Source of the DNA: Listeria rocourtiae FSL F6-920
GTDB taxonomy: Bacteria; Bacillota; Bacilli; Lactobacillales; Listeriaceae
Direction of reading: 5' to 3'
Assembly: GCF_000525975.1 (NCBI RefSeq)
Contig: NZ_AODK01000007.1
Location: 1-64,000 of the forward strand
Length of the DNA: 64,000 bases
The first letter of the stretch is position 1, and the number at the start of each line of letters is the position of its first letter. A program made the position numbers and the translations under genes. The notes under the pieces were generated by a model that was not told the DNA's origin, searched no databases, and was given only the letters and a program-made list of their open reading frames with translations. Positions 37,158 through 46,226 of this stretch are shown here, piece by piece.

Positions 37158-38858
37158 ATGGCATTTGATACAATGTTTTTAAAAGCAATGACCGAAGAAT
37201 TGACCGAGCAGTGCGAAACTGGGCGGATTATGAAGATACACCAACCGTTTGCGCATGAATTAGTGTTATATGTGCGCAAAAACCGGGAAAATCAGCGCAT
37301 CTTGATTTCGGCGCACCCGAGTTATGCGCGTATTCAGATTACGAAAGAAACGATGGAAAACCCTGCGCAGCCACCGATGTTTTGTATGTTATTGCGGAAG
37401 TATATGGAGGGCGCAATTATTGAATCCATTCGCCAAGTTGCAAATGATCGTATTTTGATTTTTGGAATTCGCGGGAAAGATGAGATTGGCGAAACGCGTT
37501 TTTGTGATCTGTATGTGGAAATTATGGGGCGCCATAGCAATATTGTGCTCGTGGATCGGGAGAAAGAAACCATTGTGGACTGCATTAAACATGTTTCACC
37601 GGCTTTTAATAGTTACCGGACACTTTTACCAGGCGCTCCTTATATTCTGCCACCGAGTTCGGATAAATTGAATCCTTGGACGGCGAGTGAGGAAGATTTG
37701 TTGGCGAAATTGGATTTCAATGCTGGTAAAATGTCGAAGCAAATCGTTTCGATTGTTGCTGGATTCAGCCCCTTGCTTGCGAACGAAGTAGTTGCGCGGG
37801 CTGGATTGGTGAATCGGGATACGTTGCCGCAAGCCTTTTTTAGTGTTATGAAAGATTGTGCAAAACCAGCGGAACCTGTTTTATTTACAAAGAACGACAA
37901 AGAAGATTTTTATTTCATGCAACTTGCAGATACGGAAGTGACAGCTGAATCAGATTCGCTTGGGGCTTTGTTGGATCGGTTCTATGGTGGAAAGGCAACG
38001 CGCGATCGGGTGCATCAAATTGCGCACGATTTGGAACGATTGCTTGCGAATGAGATTGACCGCGACCGTTTGAAAATGGAAAAACTAGAGCAAACGCTTG
38101 TGGATACGGAACGCGCGGATGAGTTTCGGATTTTCGGTGAGTTGCTGACGGCGAACCTGCATTTGGTCTCTCGCGGTATGACAGAGATTGAAGTGCAAAA
38201 TTTTTATGATGAGAACATGAGAACGGTGAAAATCCCGCTTGATATTCGGAAATCGCCGCCTCAAAATGCTCAGTTTTTGTTTAATAAATATCAAAAGTTG
38301 AAGAAAGCTGTGAAATTTGTCGAGGAACAGATGCGCTTGACGGAGCAGGAAATTGCCTATTTGGAAACGGTGCAGCAACAATTAGAAGATGCGTCGCCTG
38401 AGGACGTTCAGGAAATCCGGATGGAACTCGCAGAACAAGGATACATCAAGTATAAACAGAAAAAAGGCAGCAGAAAGCCGAATCAGAATCCAACGCTTGA
38501 AAAGTATACGTCGAGCACTGGATTACCCATCCTAGTTGGGAAAAATAATAAGCAAAATGATTATTTAACGAATAAAGTAGCGCGAAATACCGACTTATGG
38601 TTCCATGTAAAGGATTTGCCGGGGTCACATGTTGTGATTCAAGATGCGAATCCCGATGAGACATCAATCACGGAAGCTGCGATGATTGCGGCATTCTTTT
38701 CCAAGGCGCGACTCTCAGGCTCCGTTCCCGTGGATGCGACGCTGATTAAGCACGTGAAAAAGCCAAGTGGTGCGAAGCCAGGTTATGTGACGTATGATAA
38801 TCAGACGACTTATTTTGTGACGCCTGCTGAGGAATTAGTTAAAGAATTGCGAAGTTAG
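37158..38858 (+). CDS. rqcH: Rqc2/NFACT-family ribosome quality control protein RqcH (fibronectin-binding protein FbpA)
   Basis: In Bacillus RqcH binds stalled 50S-peptidyl-tRNA and adds C-terminal alanine tails for degradation. In Listeria the same protein was described as the fibronectin-binding FbpA. The 566 residues show the NFACT-N domain (FDTMFLKAMTEELTEQCETG, with VEIMGRHSNIVLVD near 121), a helix-hairpin and coiled-coil middle (KYQKLKKAVKFVEEQMRLTE) and the NFACT-R domain. The last carries the diagnostic NTDLWFHVKDLPGSHVVI and VDATLIKHVKKPSGAKPGYV. It starts at ATG after TTGAGGGAATG. Confidence 0.94.
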   Translation: MAFDTMFLKAMTEELTEQCETGRIMKIHQPFAHELVLYVRKNRENQRILISAHPSYARIQITKETMENPAQPPMFCMLLRKYMEGAIIESIRQVANDRILIFGIRGKDEIGETRFCDLYVEIMGRHSNIVLVDREKETIVDCIKHVSPAFNSYRTLLPGAPYILPPSSDKLNPWTASEEDLLAKLDFNAGKMSKQIVSIVAGFSPLLANEVVARAGLVNRDTLPQAFFSVMKDCAKPAEPVLFTKNDKEDFYFMQLADTEVTAESDSLGALLDRFYGGKATRDRVHQIAHDLERLLANEIDRDRLKMEKLEQTLVDTERADEFRIFGELLTANLHLVSRGMTEIEVQNFYDENMRTVKIPLDIRKSPPQNAQFLFNKYQKLKKAVKFVEEQMRLTEQEIAYLETVQQQLEDASPEDVQEIRMELAEQGYIKYKQKKGSRKPNQNPTLEKYTSSTGLPILVGKNNKQNDYLTNKVARNTDLWFHVKDLPGSHVVIQDANPDETSITEAAMIAAFFSKARLSGSVPVDATLIKHVKKPSGAKPGYVTYDNQTTYFVTPAEELVKELRS

Positions 38859-38863
38859 ATGTT

Positions 38864-38895
38864 AAAGATGGTTGGCATTCTTGCCAACCATCTTT
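38864..38895. terminator. Terminator after rqcH
   Basis: A perfect 14-bp stem AAAGATGGTTGGCA / TGCCAACCATCTTT with a 4-base loop. The arms end in A and T runs, so it can serve both rqcH and the convergent TfoX-like gene. Confidence 0.9.
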
Positions 38896-38899
38896 GTCG

Positions 38900-39160
38900 C
38901 TACCTAGCTTTCACGCGTTGATACAACTGTCTTAACTCTGCTCGTTTTTGATCTGTTAATTCATTTTTAGGGATACCCTGAATGGCACTTTCTAAAGCAT
39001 ATAGGAAATGCAGACAAGCATCATCGTCTACTAAATCTTTAACAAGCAAATAAGCTTTTTCTGTACCTATGGCTTGCAACTCTTCCGCTGACTTTATGCC
39101 CACAGAATGCAGTTTTTCTTCATTGATTGTCCCGAGATTTTTCATATCAGATATTTTCAT
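38900..39160 (-). CDS. TfoX C-terminal domain protein
   Basis: The 86-residue protein matches the TfoX_C helix-hairpin-helix domain (KNLGTINEEKLHSVGIKSAEELQAIG ... HFLYALESAIQG). The N-terminal TfoX domain is absent, as in many stand-alone Firmicute proteins. Function is unknown here; the competence role of full TfoX in gamma-proteobacteria should not be assumed. I chose the ATG at 39160 behind GGAGGTAACG rather than the upstream TTG. Confidence 0.85.
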   Translation of the reverse strand: MKISDMKNLGTINEEKLHSVGIKSAEELQAIGTEKAYLLVKDLVDDDACLHFLYALESAIQGIPKNELTDQKRAELRQLYQRVKAR

Positions 39161-39276
39161 GTCCGTTACCTCCAAAACTACTAATGAATCTAATATTTGC
39201 TTTAATAAACCGCATCATAACATCTCCTTAAAAAAATAGTTTGTATCTTTGAACAATAGTATAGCACTACAAAGGC

Positions 39277-40974
39277 TTACAGTTCTATATTTTCAATCTC
39301 TACTAAAACTTGTTTTTCAAGGTTTTGCAAACGCCCTCTTGCTTCTTTCGCTGTGTCTCCGGCGCAACTAAAATAAATTTTGCATTTTGGTTCGGTTCCT
39401 GATGGGCGAATACAGAACCATGAGCCGTCTGCCAAGTGGAATTTTAGAACATCTGATTTTGGTAGTGTTATTTTTTGAGTTGTATCTGTTTGATAATTAG
39501 TTTGTACACCGGTTTGGTAATCTTCTTTACTGGTGATGCCATCGATTGTTTTCTTGCGCATTGTTTGCATGATTGCTTGGATGCGTGCGATTCCTTCTTC
39601 GCCTTTTGCAGTGATAGTATGCAGAGATTCTTCATGATAGCCGAATTCGTTGTAGATTGTTTGCAAGCCTTCGTATAATGTTTTGCCTTGTAATTGGAAA
39701 GCTAACGCGACTTCCGCTGTTAAAAGAGCTGCTTGGATAGCGTCTTTATCGCGGACGAATGGTTCAACAAGGTAGCCATAGCTTTCTTCATAGCCAAAAA
39801 GGAATGTTGCTTCACCTGATTTTTCCCATTCTGCGATTTTTTCACCGATAAACTTGAATCCAGTTAGCGTATTATAGATTTTCACGCCATATTTCTGAGC
39901 AATTTTTTCACCTAGATTGCTGGTCACGATGGTTTTGATGAGCGCGCTGTTTGCTGGTATCTTCTTCTCGGTGACTAGATAATGTAGTAATAAAGCGCCC
40001 AACTGATTACCTGTCAAAATTTGATATGTGCCTTGTTCATTTTTTACAGCAACGCCGATTCGGTCAGCATCTGGATCTGTCGCCATCAAAATATCGGCAT
40101 TATCGCTTGCTTCGATTGCCATCCTGAACGCGGCATGATCTTCTGGGTTTGGCGATGTAACAGTCGGAAAAGCGCCATCTGGAATTGACTGCTCTGCGAC
40201 AACGCTGACATTGGTGAAACCTGCTTGCGCCAAGCTTTGCGTCACAAGTGGTCCTCCCGTCCCGTGAAGTGCTGTATAAACAATTTTCAACTTGTTACCG
40301 TGCATTTTTGTCAATTCTTTATTTTGCGTCACAGCACGAACTTGTTCTAAATAAGCTATGTCCGCTTCGTCGCCGATTTGAACGAGTAACCCAGTTTTAA
40401 TCAGCGCAGCCTCCTCCACTACTGGAATTGCGAACAAATCAGAAATACGCTTCAAATAAGCTGTTATTCTATCCGCAACGTCCAACGTAATCTGGCATCC
40501 ATCTGCACCGTAAACCTTGAAGCCGTTGTATTCTGCTGGATTATGGCTCGCCGTAATAACGATACCTGCTGCAGTGCCCCATTTGCGAACCATGAACGAC
40601 AACTCTGGGGTTGGGCGTAACGTGTCGGATAAATAGACTTTGATTCCAGCTGCGCCAAGAACGCGTGCTGCTTCTAACGCAAATTCCGCTGAAAAATGAC
40701 GTGAATCATAAGCAATTGCCACGCCATCCGCTTGACACCCTTGTTCTACAATATGTGCCGCGACACCACTTGCGACCCAACGAATCATGTACTTATTTAT
40801 CCGGTTCGTGCCACAACCAATCTCCCCGCGCATGCCGCCAGTACCAAATGCCAAATAGCGATAAAAATGCTCTCGTTTCATTTTTTCGTCAGATAATTCC
40901 GTCATCTCATGTTGAAGCGCCACATCGTCCTTCGACGCCACGCTCCATTTTTGCCAATTTACTTGCCAAGTCAT
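39277..40974 (-). CDS. Alpha-phosphohexomutase (phosphomannomutase/phosphoglucomutase)
   Basis: 565 residues of the alpha-D-phosphohexomutase superfamily: catalytic serine loop VITASHNPAEYNGFKVYGAD near 145-165, metal loop DPDADRIGVA near 300, sugar-binding FGYEESYGYL, and phosphate-binding RPSGTEPKCKIYFS near 530. It converts hexose 1-phosphate to 6-phosphate. The neighbour GH130 phosphorylase would release mannose 1-phosphate, so mannose 1-phosphate is the likely substrate. Its start overlaps the GH130 stop by 4 bases; it is the last gene of the operon. It corresponds by position and neighbours to the phosphomannomutase of the Listeria lmo0858-0865 cluster (from memory). Confidence 0.92.
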   Translation of the reverse strand: MTWQVNWQKWSVASKDDVALQHEMTELSDEKMKREHFYRYLAFGTGGMRGEIGCGTNRINKYMIRWVASGVAAHIVEQGCQADGVAIAYDSRHFSAEFALEAARVLGAAGIKVYLSDTLRPTPELSFMVRKWGTAAGIVITASHNPAEYNGFKVYGADGCQITLDVADRITAYLKRISDLFAIPVVEEAALIKTGLLVQIGDEADIAYLEQVRAVTQNKELTKMHGNKLKIVYTALHGTGGPLVTQSLAQAGFTNVSVVAEQSIPDGAFPTVTSPNPEDHAAFRMAIEASDNADILMATDPDADRIGVAVKNEQGTYQILTGNQLGALLLHYLVTEKKIPANSALIKTIVTSNLGEKIAQKYGVKIYNTLTGFKFIGEKIAEWEKSGEATFLFGYEESYGYLVEPFVRDKDAIQAALLTAEVALAFQLQGKTLYEGLQTIYNEFGYHEESLHTITAKGEEGIARIQAIMQTMRKKTIDGITSKEDYQTGVQTNYQTDTTQKITLPKSDVLKFHLADGSWFCIRPSGTEPKCKIYFSCAGDTAKEARGRLQNLEKQVLVEIENIEL

Positions 40975-42038
40975 CGGCTTTCATCCTCTAATTGTTGCAG
41001 AATTCCTGCCAAGCTCATCTCACAACAAGCCATCGATGTATCCGCGACACCGTAGTACATTTTGACAACATCGCCTTCTACAATCGTACCGCAACCAAAA
41101 ACAACATCGCCAAAAAAGCCGTTTTTCTCGTAATCCGCTTCTGGTTCTAAAATTGGTGTTTCTGTACGTGCTAGAACTTTCATTGGATTATCTAAATCAA
41201 GTAGGACCGCTCCCATACAATAGCGATGTTCTTTCGTCGCGCCATGATACAGCTCTAGCCAGCCTTTTTCGGTTTTAATTGGCACGGCACCACCACCGAT
41301 TCGGCCGCTATCCCAATAACCTTCGCGAACGCCAAGCAAGTGTCTGTGATCGCCCCAACTATGCAAATCTGGCGAAGACGCAATCCAAATATCCAAATTT
41401 CCGATACTTTTCAAGCTTGGGCGGTGCAATGCATAATATTTTCCATTCACTTTTTCTGGAAAAATTAATACATCTTTATTCTCCGGCGCAAAAATATTTC
41501 CTTCGTATTCATAGCTCACAAAGTCCTTCGTCGAAATCATCGCGTCCGCAACGCCCATCTCTGAAACAGCACTGAAATTCACATAGTAAACATCATCAAT
41601 CTGCGTCACACGTGCATCCTCAATACCAAACGTTTGATATTCATTAAATGGATACAAAAACGGTTTTTCATCAATAGTAAAGTTGTGTCCATCCTTGCTT
41701 CGTGCAATCCTGATATACGAAAGCGACGTCAAATATGTGAAACCTTCCAGCTTATTTTTTTCACGAATCATCCGTGGATCTTCAAAATCATACGTTGGAT
41801 CATCTAGTCGAAACTCCAAAATATCCAATTCTTTTGTTTCCATATTAAAAATTGGCGCCTTAATAATATTTGGGTCCTCACTAATTGGTTTCTCTGCCAC
41901 GCGTAAAAGCAATAAAGTTTCCCCTTGATATTCAGCAACACCTGCGTTAAACGCTCCCAAGACTTCAAAATCGGGACGGTGCGGCTTCACGTCCGCCGGT
42001 GTAATTAACGGATTTTCCTCATAACGATAAATATTCAT
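40971..42038 (-). CDS. GH130 beta-mannoside phosphorylase, probably beta-1,2-mannobiose phosphorylase
   Basis: 355-residue five-bladed beta-propeller enzyme of family GH130, which phosphorolyses beta-mannosides to mannose 1-phosphate. Landmarks are YEENPLITPADVKPHRPDFE (start), LGAFNAGVAEYQGETLLLLR, the acid residue region EDPRMI near 90, the GIEDARVTQID motif, and GWLELYHGATKE. A Listeria innocua homologue with the same gene context was characterised as a beta-1,2-mannobiose phosphorylase; I infer the same activity. It overlaps the phosphohexomutase gene by 4 bases and follows the DUF1861 gene. Confidence 0.9.
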   Translation of the reverse strand: MNIYRYEENPLITPADVKPHRPDFEVLGAFNAGVAEYQGETLLLLRVAEKPISEDPNIIKAPIFNMETKELDILEFRLDDPTYDFEDPRMIREKNKLEGFTYLTSLSYIRIARSKDGHNFTIDEKPFLYPFNEYQTFGIEDARVTQIDDVYYVNFSAVSEMGVADAMISTKDFVSYEYEGNIFAPENKDVLIFPEKVNGKYYALHRPSLKSIGNLDIWIASSPDLHSWGDHRHLLGVREGYWDSGRIGGGAVPIKTEKGWLELYHGATKEHRYCMGAVLLDLDNPMKVLARTETPILEPEADYEKNGFFGDVVFGCGTIVEGDVVKMYYGVADTSMACCEMSLAGILQQLEDESR

Positions 42039-42052
42039 AATTCTTAATCTCC

Positions 42053-42976
42053 CTATCCTTCAAATTTCATAAATGGATCGCGAATCGTTCGTTTTTGCGC
42101 ATCCGCGTCGCTTATTCCTACGTATAAATCAGCTGTTCCAGACACATTTCGAATCAGGCCTCCACTAAAAACAACATCTTTCAAATCGGCTCGCTTCGTT
42201 GGTCCTACTAGAAAGTCTGCACGTTCTGCGATAATTTCCATCGGCACAACTATCGCTCCCGTTTTCGGATCGATTACGCAAATCGCCGCATAGTAATGCC
42301 GATCACCAGCCGCATCAAAATTCGCAATATGGCTGAGCACTCCTAGATTGCCATTTTTCAAAAGATGCATTTCGTTGGCTCCACCCCATTCTTCATCCGC
42401 AAAATGTGGTTCGAGTAGCGGTGCATCCTCAATCAAAACCACCGTCAAATCCGCCAATTTTTCAATCAAGCAAAAACCGATTTTGCCACGCCCACCTTTT
42501 TCACCTTGCGGCCTTGTCAAAACAACAATCTCACCACTCGGCAACTGCTTCAAGCGCAAATCCTTCATCCCAACCGGGCCTTCAAAAAAGAGCGTCAAAT
42601 CGGCAATGTCTTTACCTCGATATAAACAAGTCCGCCACGCTAATTTTTCAGGATCATCCTTACTTGGAAATACTTCCACACCACCGATCATCAAATCCCC
42701 ATCGATGCGCGTCACAAATGGATCTTGTAGCGCTAATTTAGGCATATTCGCAAGTAATACCCACGTCAAATCTTGTTTTTCAAAAAAGCCGATTTCTGCC
42801 ATTTCGCTGTCCCGTGACTCCATTCGTCCAGCAATCACTTCTTTGCCATCCACAACAAACGGCGCCGAAATATTGTACACATCCTTATCACCCGCACCAA
42901 CAAAATTCAAGCGCTCCACTTTTGCAGGCTCATTTCCTGCCCGATATTCCTTCAATAAAATTGCAATATCTTTCAT
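42053..42976 (-). CDS. DUF1861-family beta-propeller protein
   Basis: About 307 residues. The sequence GAGDKDVYNISAPFVVDGKE, VIAGRMESRDSEMAEIGFFE and DPFVTRIDGDLMIGGVEVFP matches DUF1861 proteins, predicted beta-propellers related in shape to GH43/GH130 enzymes. Acidic residues in GRMESRDSE and in EWGGANEMHL are candidate active-site residues, but I know of no secure function. It is fixed between the GH13 and GH130 genes in the Listeria cluster, implying action on the same glycan. I chose the ATG at 42976, spaced correctly from AAGGAG; a GTG at 42991 is also in frame. Confidence 0.85.
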   Translation of the reverse strand: MKDIAILLKEYRAGNEPAKVERLNFVGAGDKDVYNISAPFVVDGKEVIAGRMESRDSEMAEIGFFEKQDLTWVLLANMPKLALQDPFVTRIDGDLMIGGVEVFPSKDDPEKLAWRTCLYRGKDIADLTLFFEGPVGMKDLRLKQLPSGEIVVLTRPQGEKGGRGKIGFCLIEKLADLTVVLIEDAPLLEPHFADEEWGGANEMHLLKNGNLGVLSHIANFDAAGDRHYYAAICVIDPKTGAIVVPMEIIAERADFLVGPTKRADLKDVVFSGGLIRNVSGTADLYVGISDADAQKRTIRDPFMKFEG

Positions 42977-42987
42977 CATAAACTCCT

Positions 42988-44514
42988 TCACATCTTAAAA
43001 ATAACCGCTCCAAACGCTGGCAATTCAATCTTATCAACGTTCACAACCAAATCCTTATTCGCCAAAACAAGCGTCACGTTCCCCCACTTGTTCTCCATCT
43101 CACGTGCTGCCCCAAAATTAAGACAAACGAGATACTCGCCACGAACATACGTCAACAACTCTCCATCCACCTCAAAATCACGATATCCTGGCTTGCAAAA
43201 ATCAATTGTTTTTCTAAGTGAAATCAATGTTTTATAAAATGCAAACATTCGCTGTCCACGCGCAAAATCAGGCGTCACTTCCCCAATCCAAGCCTGCGCT
43301 TTATCCGAGAAACCTTCTGGCCAAGTCATCAGTGACCTCGCTTTATCCCGCGTCTTACCTTGCGCTATAGCCAATGCTTCACACTCCGACTTACCATCCT
43401 CCAAAGCCAGCTCGTACGCATAAAATCCCTGTACATCACGCATTTCATTCATCGACTCCGGTACAAAATCCACCATCCCAATCTCCTCACCAAAATACAC
43501 AAACGGAACACCATGCGCCGTCAACATCAGCATCGCCAGCAACTGTGCTACATCTTCACGCTCGTCCGCCAACCGATTCCACGAACGACTCATATCATGG
43601 CTCCCAAAAAACAACGTTGGCATCCGACCATCCGCATACACCTGCTGCATCCGAGCAAACTCCGCCACAATCCCATCACGATTGGCGACACTGCCAAAAT
43701 TAAAATTAAACGTCACATCCAGTCCGCCAGGCCCAGCATACCGCTCAATTTCCGTCAAATTATCCGAACTAATCTCGCCCACCGTGAAATAATCCCCACG
43801 CGCCCGAATCCGTTCGCCAATCTCCGCCATTTTCGCCGTCATGCCCGACTGATCCTTATCATACAGATGTTGCTGCTCGCCATCCACCACAGGATTATCC
43901 AAAAAGTCCCGCGTCAACGTCAAATTATTAATCACATCCAGCCGGAAACCGTCCAATCCCTTATCCAACCAGAAATCAAATACCTTCCAAATCTCGCGCT
44001 CCACATCAGGGTTGGCCCAATTCAAATCCACCTGCTCTTTTGCAAAGCTGTGATAATAATATTGCTCCGTAACCGCGTCCCATTCCCAAGCCGAACCTCC
44101 GAAAAATGATTCCCAATTATTCGGCACATCCTTCCACACGAACCAATCACGCTTCGCATCATCCCGCGAACGCCGGGCTTCCTTAAACCACGCGTGCTCT
44201 GTCGACACATGATTCACGACCATATCCGCGATCACCCGAATCCCATATCGATGTGCCTCAGCGACAAACGCCTCCAAATCCGCCATCGTTCCATAATCCG
44301 GATCAACTGCATAATAATCACTTACATCATAGCCATTATCCACTTTTGGAGACGGGTAAAACGGCGTCAACCAAACCCCACCGACACCAAGCTCAGCCAA
44401 ATAAGGCACTTTTGCAAGTAAGCCTTTAAAGTCGCCAATCCCGTCCCCATTACCATCCTTAAATGACGGCATATAAATCTCATAAAAAACTGTTTCCTGC
44501 CACCATTTCAACAT
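42988..44514 (-). CDS. GH13 alpha-glucosidase (oligo-1,6-glucosidase-like)
   Basis: 508-residue alpha-amylase-superfamily enzyme. The barrel motifs are GGVWLTPFYPSPKVDNGYDV, DMVVNHVSTEHAWF, GLDGFRLDVINNLT (nucleophile Asp), FTVGEISSDN (acid Glu) and LFFGSHDMSRSWNR (normally NHD). It lacks a signal peptide, so it acts on an imported oligosaccharide. The family usually cleaves alpha-1,6 or alpha-1,4 glucosides, surprising beside beta-mannoside enzymes. It is 12 bases downstream of the permease gene. I place it near oligo-1,6-glucosidase/dextran glucosidase but cannot fix specificity. Confidence 0.9.
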   Translation of the reverse strand: MLKWWQETVFYEIYMPSFKDGNGDGIGDFKGLLAKVPYLAELGVGGVWLTPFYPSPKVDNGYDVSDYYAVDPDYGTMADLEAFVAEAHRYGIRVIADMVVNHVSTEHAWFKEARRSRDDAKRDWFVWKDVPNNWESFFGGSAWEWDAVTEQYYYHSFAKEQVDLNWANPDVEREIWKVFDFWLDKGLDGFRLDVINNLTLTRDFLDNPVVDGEQQHLYDKDQSGMTAKMAEIGERIRARGDYFTVGEISSDNLTEIERYAGPGGLDVTFNFNFGSVANRDGIVAEFARMQQVYADGRMPTLFFGSHDMSRSWNRLADEREDVAQLLAMLMLTAHGVPFVYFGEEIGMVDFVPESMNEMRDVQGFYAYELALEDGKSECEALAIAQGKTRDKARSLMTWPEGFSDKAQAWIGEVTPDFARGQRMFAFYKTLISLRKTIDFCKPGYRDFEVDGELLTYVRGEYLVCLNFGAAREMENKWGNVTLVLANKDLVVNVDKIELPAFGAVIFKM

Positions 44515-44526
44515 TGTCTAAACTCC

Positions 44527-45360
44527 TTACTTTAATGTAAACTGCATACCCTCTTGGAATTTTTTCGAGAAGAATAAGAACAGAATAATGAGCGGTAACG
44601 TCAACACAACGGATGCTGCATACATCGGACCCGGGTACGTTGCATAAGGTCCAAACATTTGCGAAATCAACACGTTAAGCGTCACTGTTGCATCACTTTT
44701 CGTTACAATTAAATCCCATAGCAGATTCGTCCAGCGATCCGTAAACAAGAACAAGAAAATAACCGTACTAATCGATTTCGACATTGGCAAAACAACACGG
44801 AACAAAATTTTCAAATCGCTTGCCCCATCCAATTTCGCCGCCTCAATCAACGTATCTGGAATCGCCTTGAAAAAGTTCGTATACATAAAAATCGCCCACA
44901 TACTCATCATTGTTGGAATAATCATCCCAGCATACGTATCAAGCAGCCCAACATTCGTCACCATCAAAAATTGTGGAATCAATAAAATAATCGCTGGGAA
45001 AAACATTTGGAATAAAATCACGTTATTCACGAACACTTTCCCTTTAAATTTCACTTTTGCAAGTGCATAGCCGACCATAATCGCAAATAATAGCATGAGT
45101 CCTGTTGCAATCGTCGCTACAATAATGGTGTTAATAAATGCGTGAATCCAAGGCGCCGGGGCCGCGACCGTTGCATTTCCAAACAACCAGCTCCAAGATC
45201 GTGTTGTGAATGCCGTCGGAATAATTTTTCGATCCACTTGATCCCATGCTGCAAACGAGTTGAGTACGAGATAAATAAACGGATAAATCATGACTAACAA
45301 AATCAAGGTGGTTAATGTATAACGAATCGTCATACCCCACTTACTTTTACGACCAACCAT
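44527..45360 (-). CDS. Sugar ABC transporter permease (MalG type)
   Basis: 277 residues with six hydrophobic segments, beginning with TLTTLILLVMIYPFIYLVLNS. The ABC permease coupling motif is EAAKLDGASDLKILFRVVLP near 178-197. It pairs with the upstream permease (14-base overlap) and the binding lipoprotein to form an importer of the CUT1 class. No ATPase gene is present in the cluster; such importers commonly share an MsmK-type ATPase encoded elsewhere. Confidence 0.93.
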   Translation of the reverse strand: MVGRKSKWGMTIRYTLTTLILLVMIYPFIYLVLNSFAAWDQVDRKIIPTAFTTRSWSWLFGNATVAAPAPWIHAFINTIIVATIATGLMLLFAIMVGYALAKVKFKGKVFVNNVILFQMFFPAIILLIPQFLMVTNVGLLDTYAGMIIPTMMSMWAIFMYTNFFKAIPDTLIEAAKLDGASDLKILFRVVLPMSKSISTVIFLFLFTDRWTNLLWDLIVTKSDATVTLNVLISQMFGPYATYPGPMYAASVVLTLPLIILFLFFSKKFQEGMQFTLK

Positions 45361-46226
45361 TTCTCTCGCCCCATTTCTCTAGTCCTTTTTTAATAACACC
45401 AATCGATGCAAACGTTACAACCGCTGCCACTAGCGAAATCGCCGAGGCATAACCTGACTTCAAATTAACAAACGCTTGATTATAAATCTCCATTTGCCAC
45501 GTATTCGTCGCAAAATTCGGCCCTCCGCCAGTTAGTTGGTAAACCTCTGTGAATATACCGAAACTCACGCCTACTGCCAACACGATTACTGTGAAGAGTG
45601 CGGGATACATCATCGGTACAGTCACTTTCCAGAAAGTACGGAATCTGCCGGACCCATCCATTGCAGCAGCCTCATAGATTTCTTCGTTAATACTAGATAA
45701 TCCTGATATCAAAATCAGTGCGTAATACCCAGACATTTTCCAAGCAATCATCAGAGAAATAACGAATAGCGATGTCATCGGCGTTCCCAGCCAATCAATA
45801 TTTAGGCCAAAATGGTCACGCAAAAATATATTTAGCGGACTGTTATAAGATAGCAAACCTTTCACGATTAAAGACGTAACAACGCCTGATGAAAGATAAG
45901 GTAGAAAAAAAAGCAACTAAGTAAAGCCCTTTAAATCTTGGTAGCCCGTTCACAAGTACTGCGACGACCATCGACATAATAATCGCGAGTGGTACGAAAA
46001 CAATCAAGAACTTGTATGTTACCCAAAAAGAGGCTTTCACCGCTGGGCTCGCAATCGCCTTTGTGAAATTATCAAGACCGACAAAATTAATTTCTGGACT
46101 CATCATATTCCAATCGGTAACAGAAAGCCAAATCGCCCAAACAAGCGGAATTAGAAAGAAGATGATGGTAAAGATAACATAGGGGCTGGTGAACGACCAG
46201 CCCAATTTATTGTTTAGCTTCTTCAT
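45347..46226 (-). pseudogene. Sugar ABC transporter permease (MalF type), frameshifted
   Basis: From 46226 the frame reads MKKLNNKLGWSFTSPYVIFT, then IIFFLIPLVWAIWLSVTDWN, up to GLYLVAFF. It breaks at a T8 run on the minus strand (45905-45912) and continues in another frame as LPYLSSGVVTSLIVKGLLSY. It ends with the EAAAMDGSGRFRTFWKVTVP coupling motif. Seven T would restore one chain of about 292 residues with six membrane helices. It overlaps the lipoprotein gene stop by 4 bases. Confidence 0.9.

Noticed and set aside
43360-44109. 249-codon plus-strand ORF opposite the GH13 gene
   Set aside because: It is antisense to a clearly conserved enzyme, is rich in His/Ile/Arg codons typical of shadow frames and has no ribosome site.
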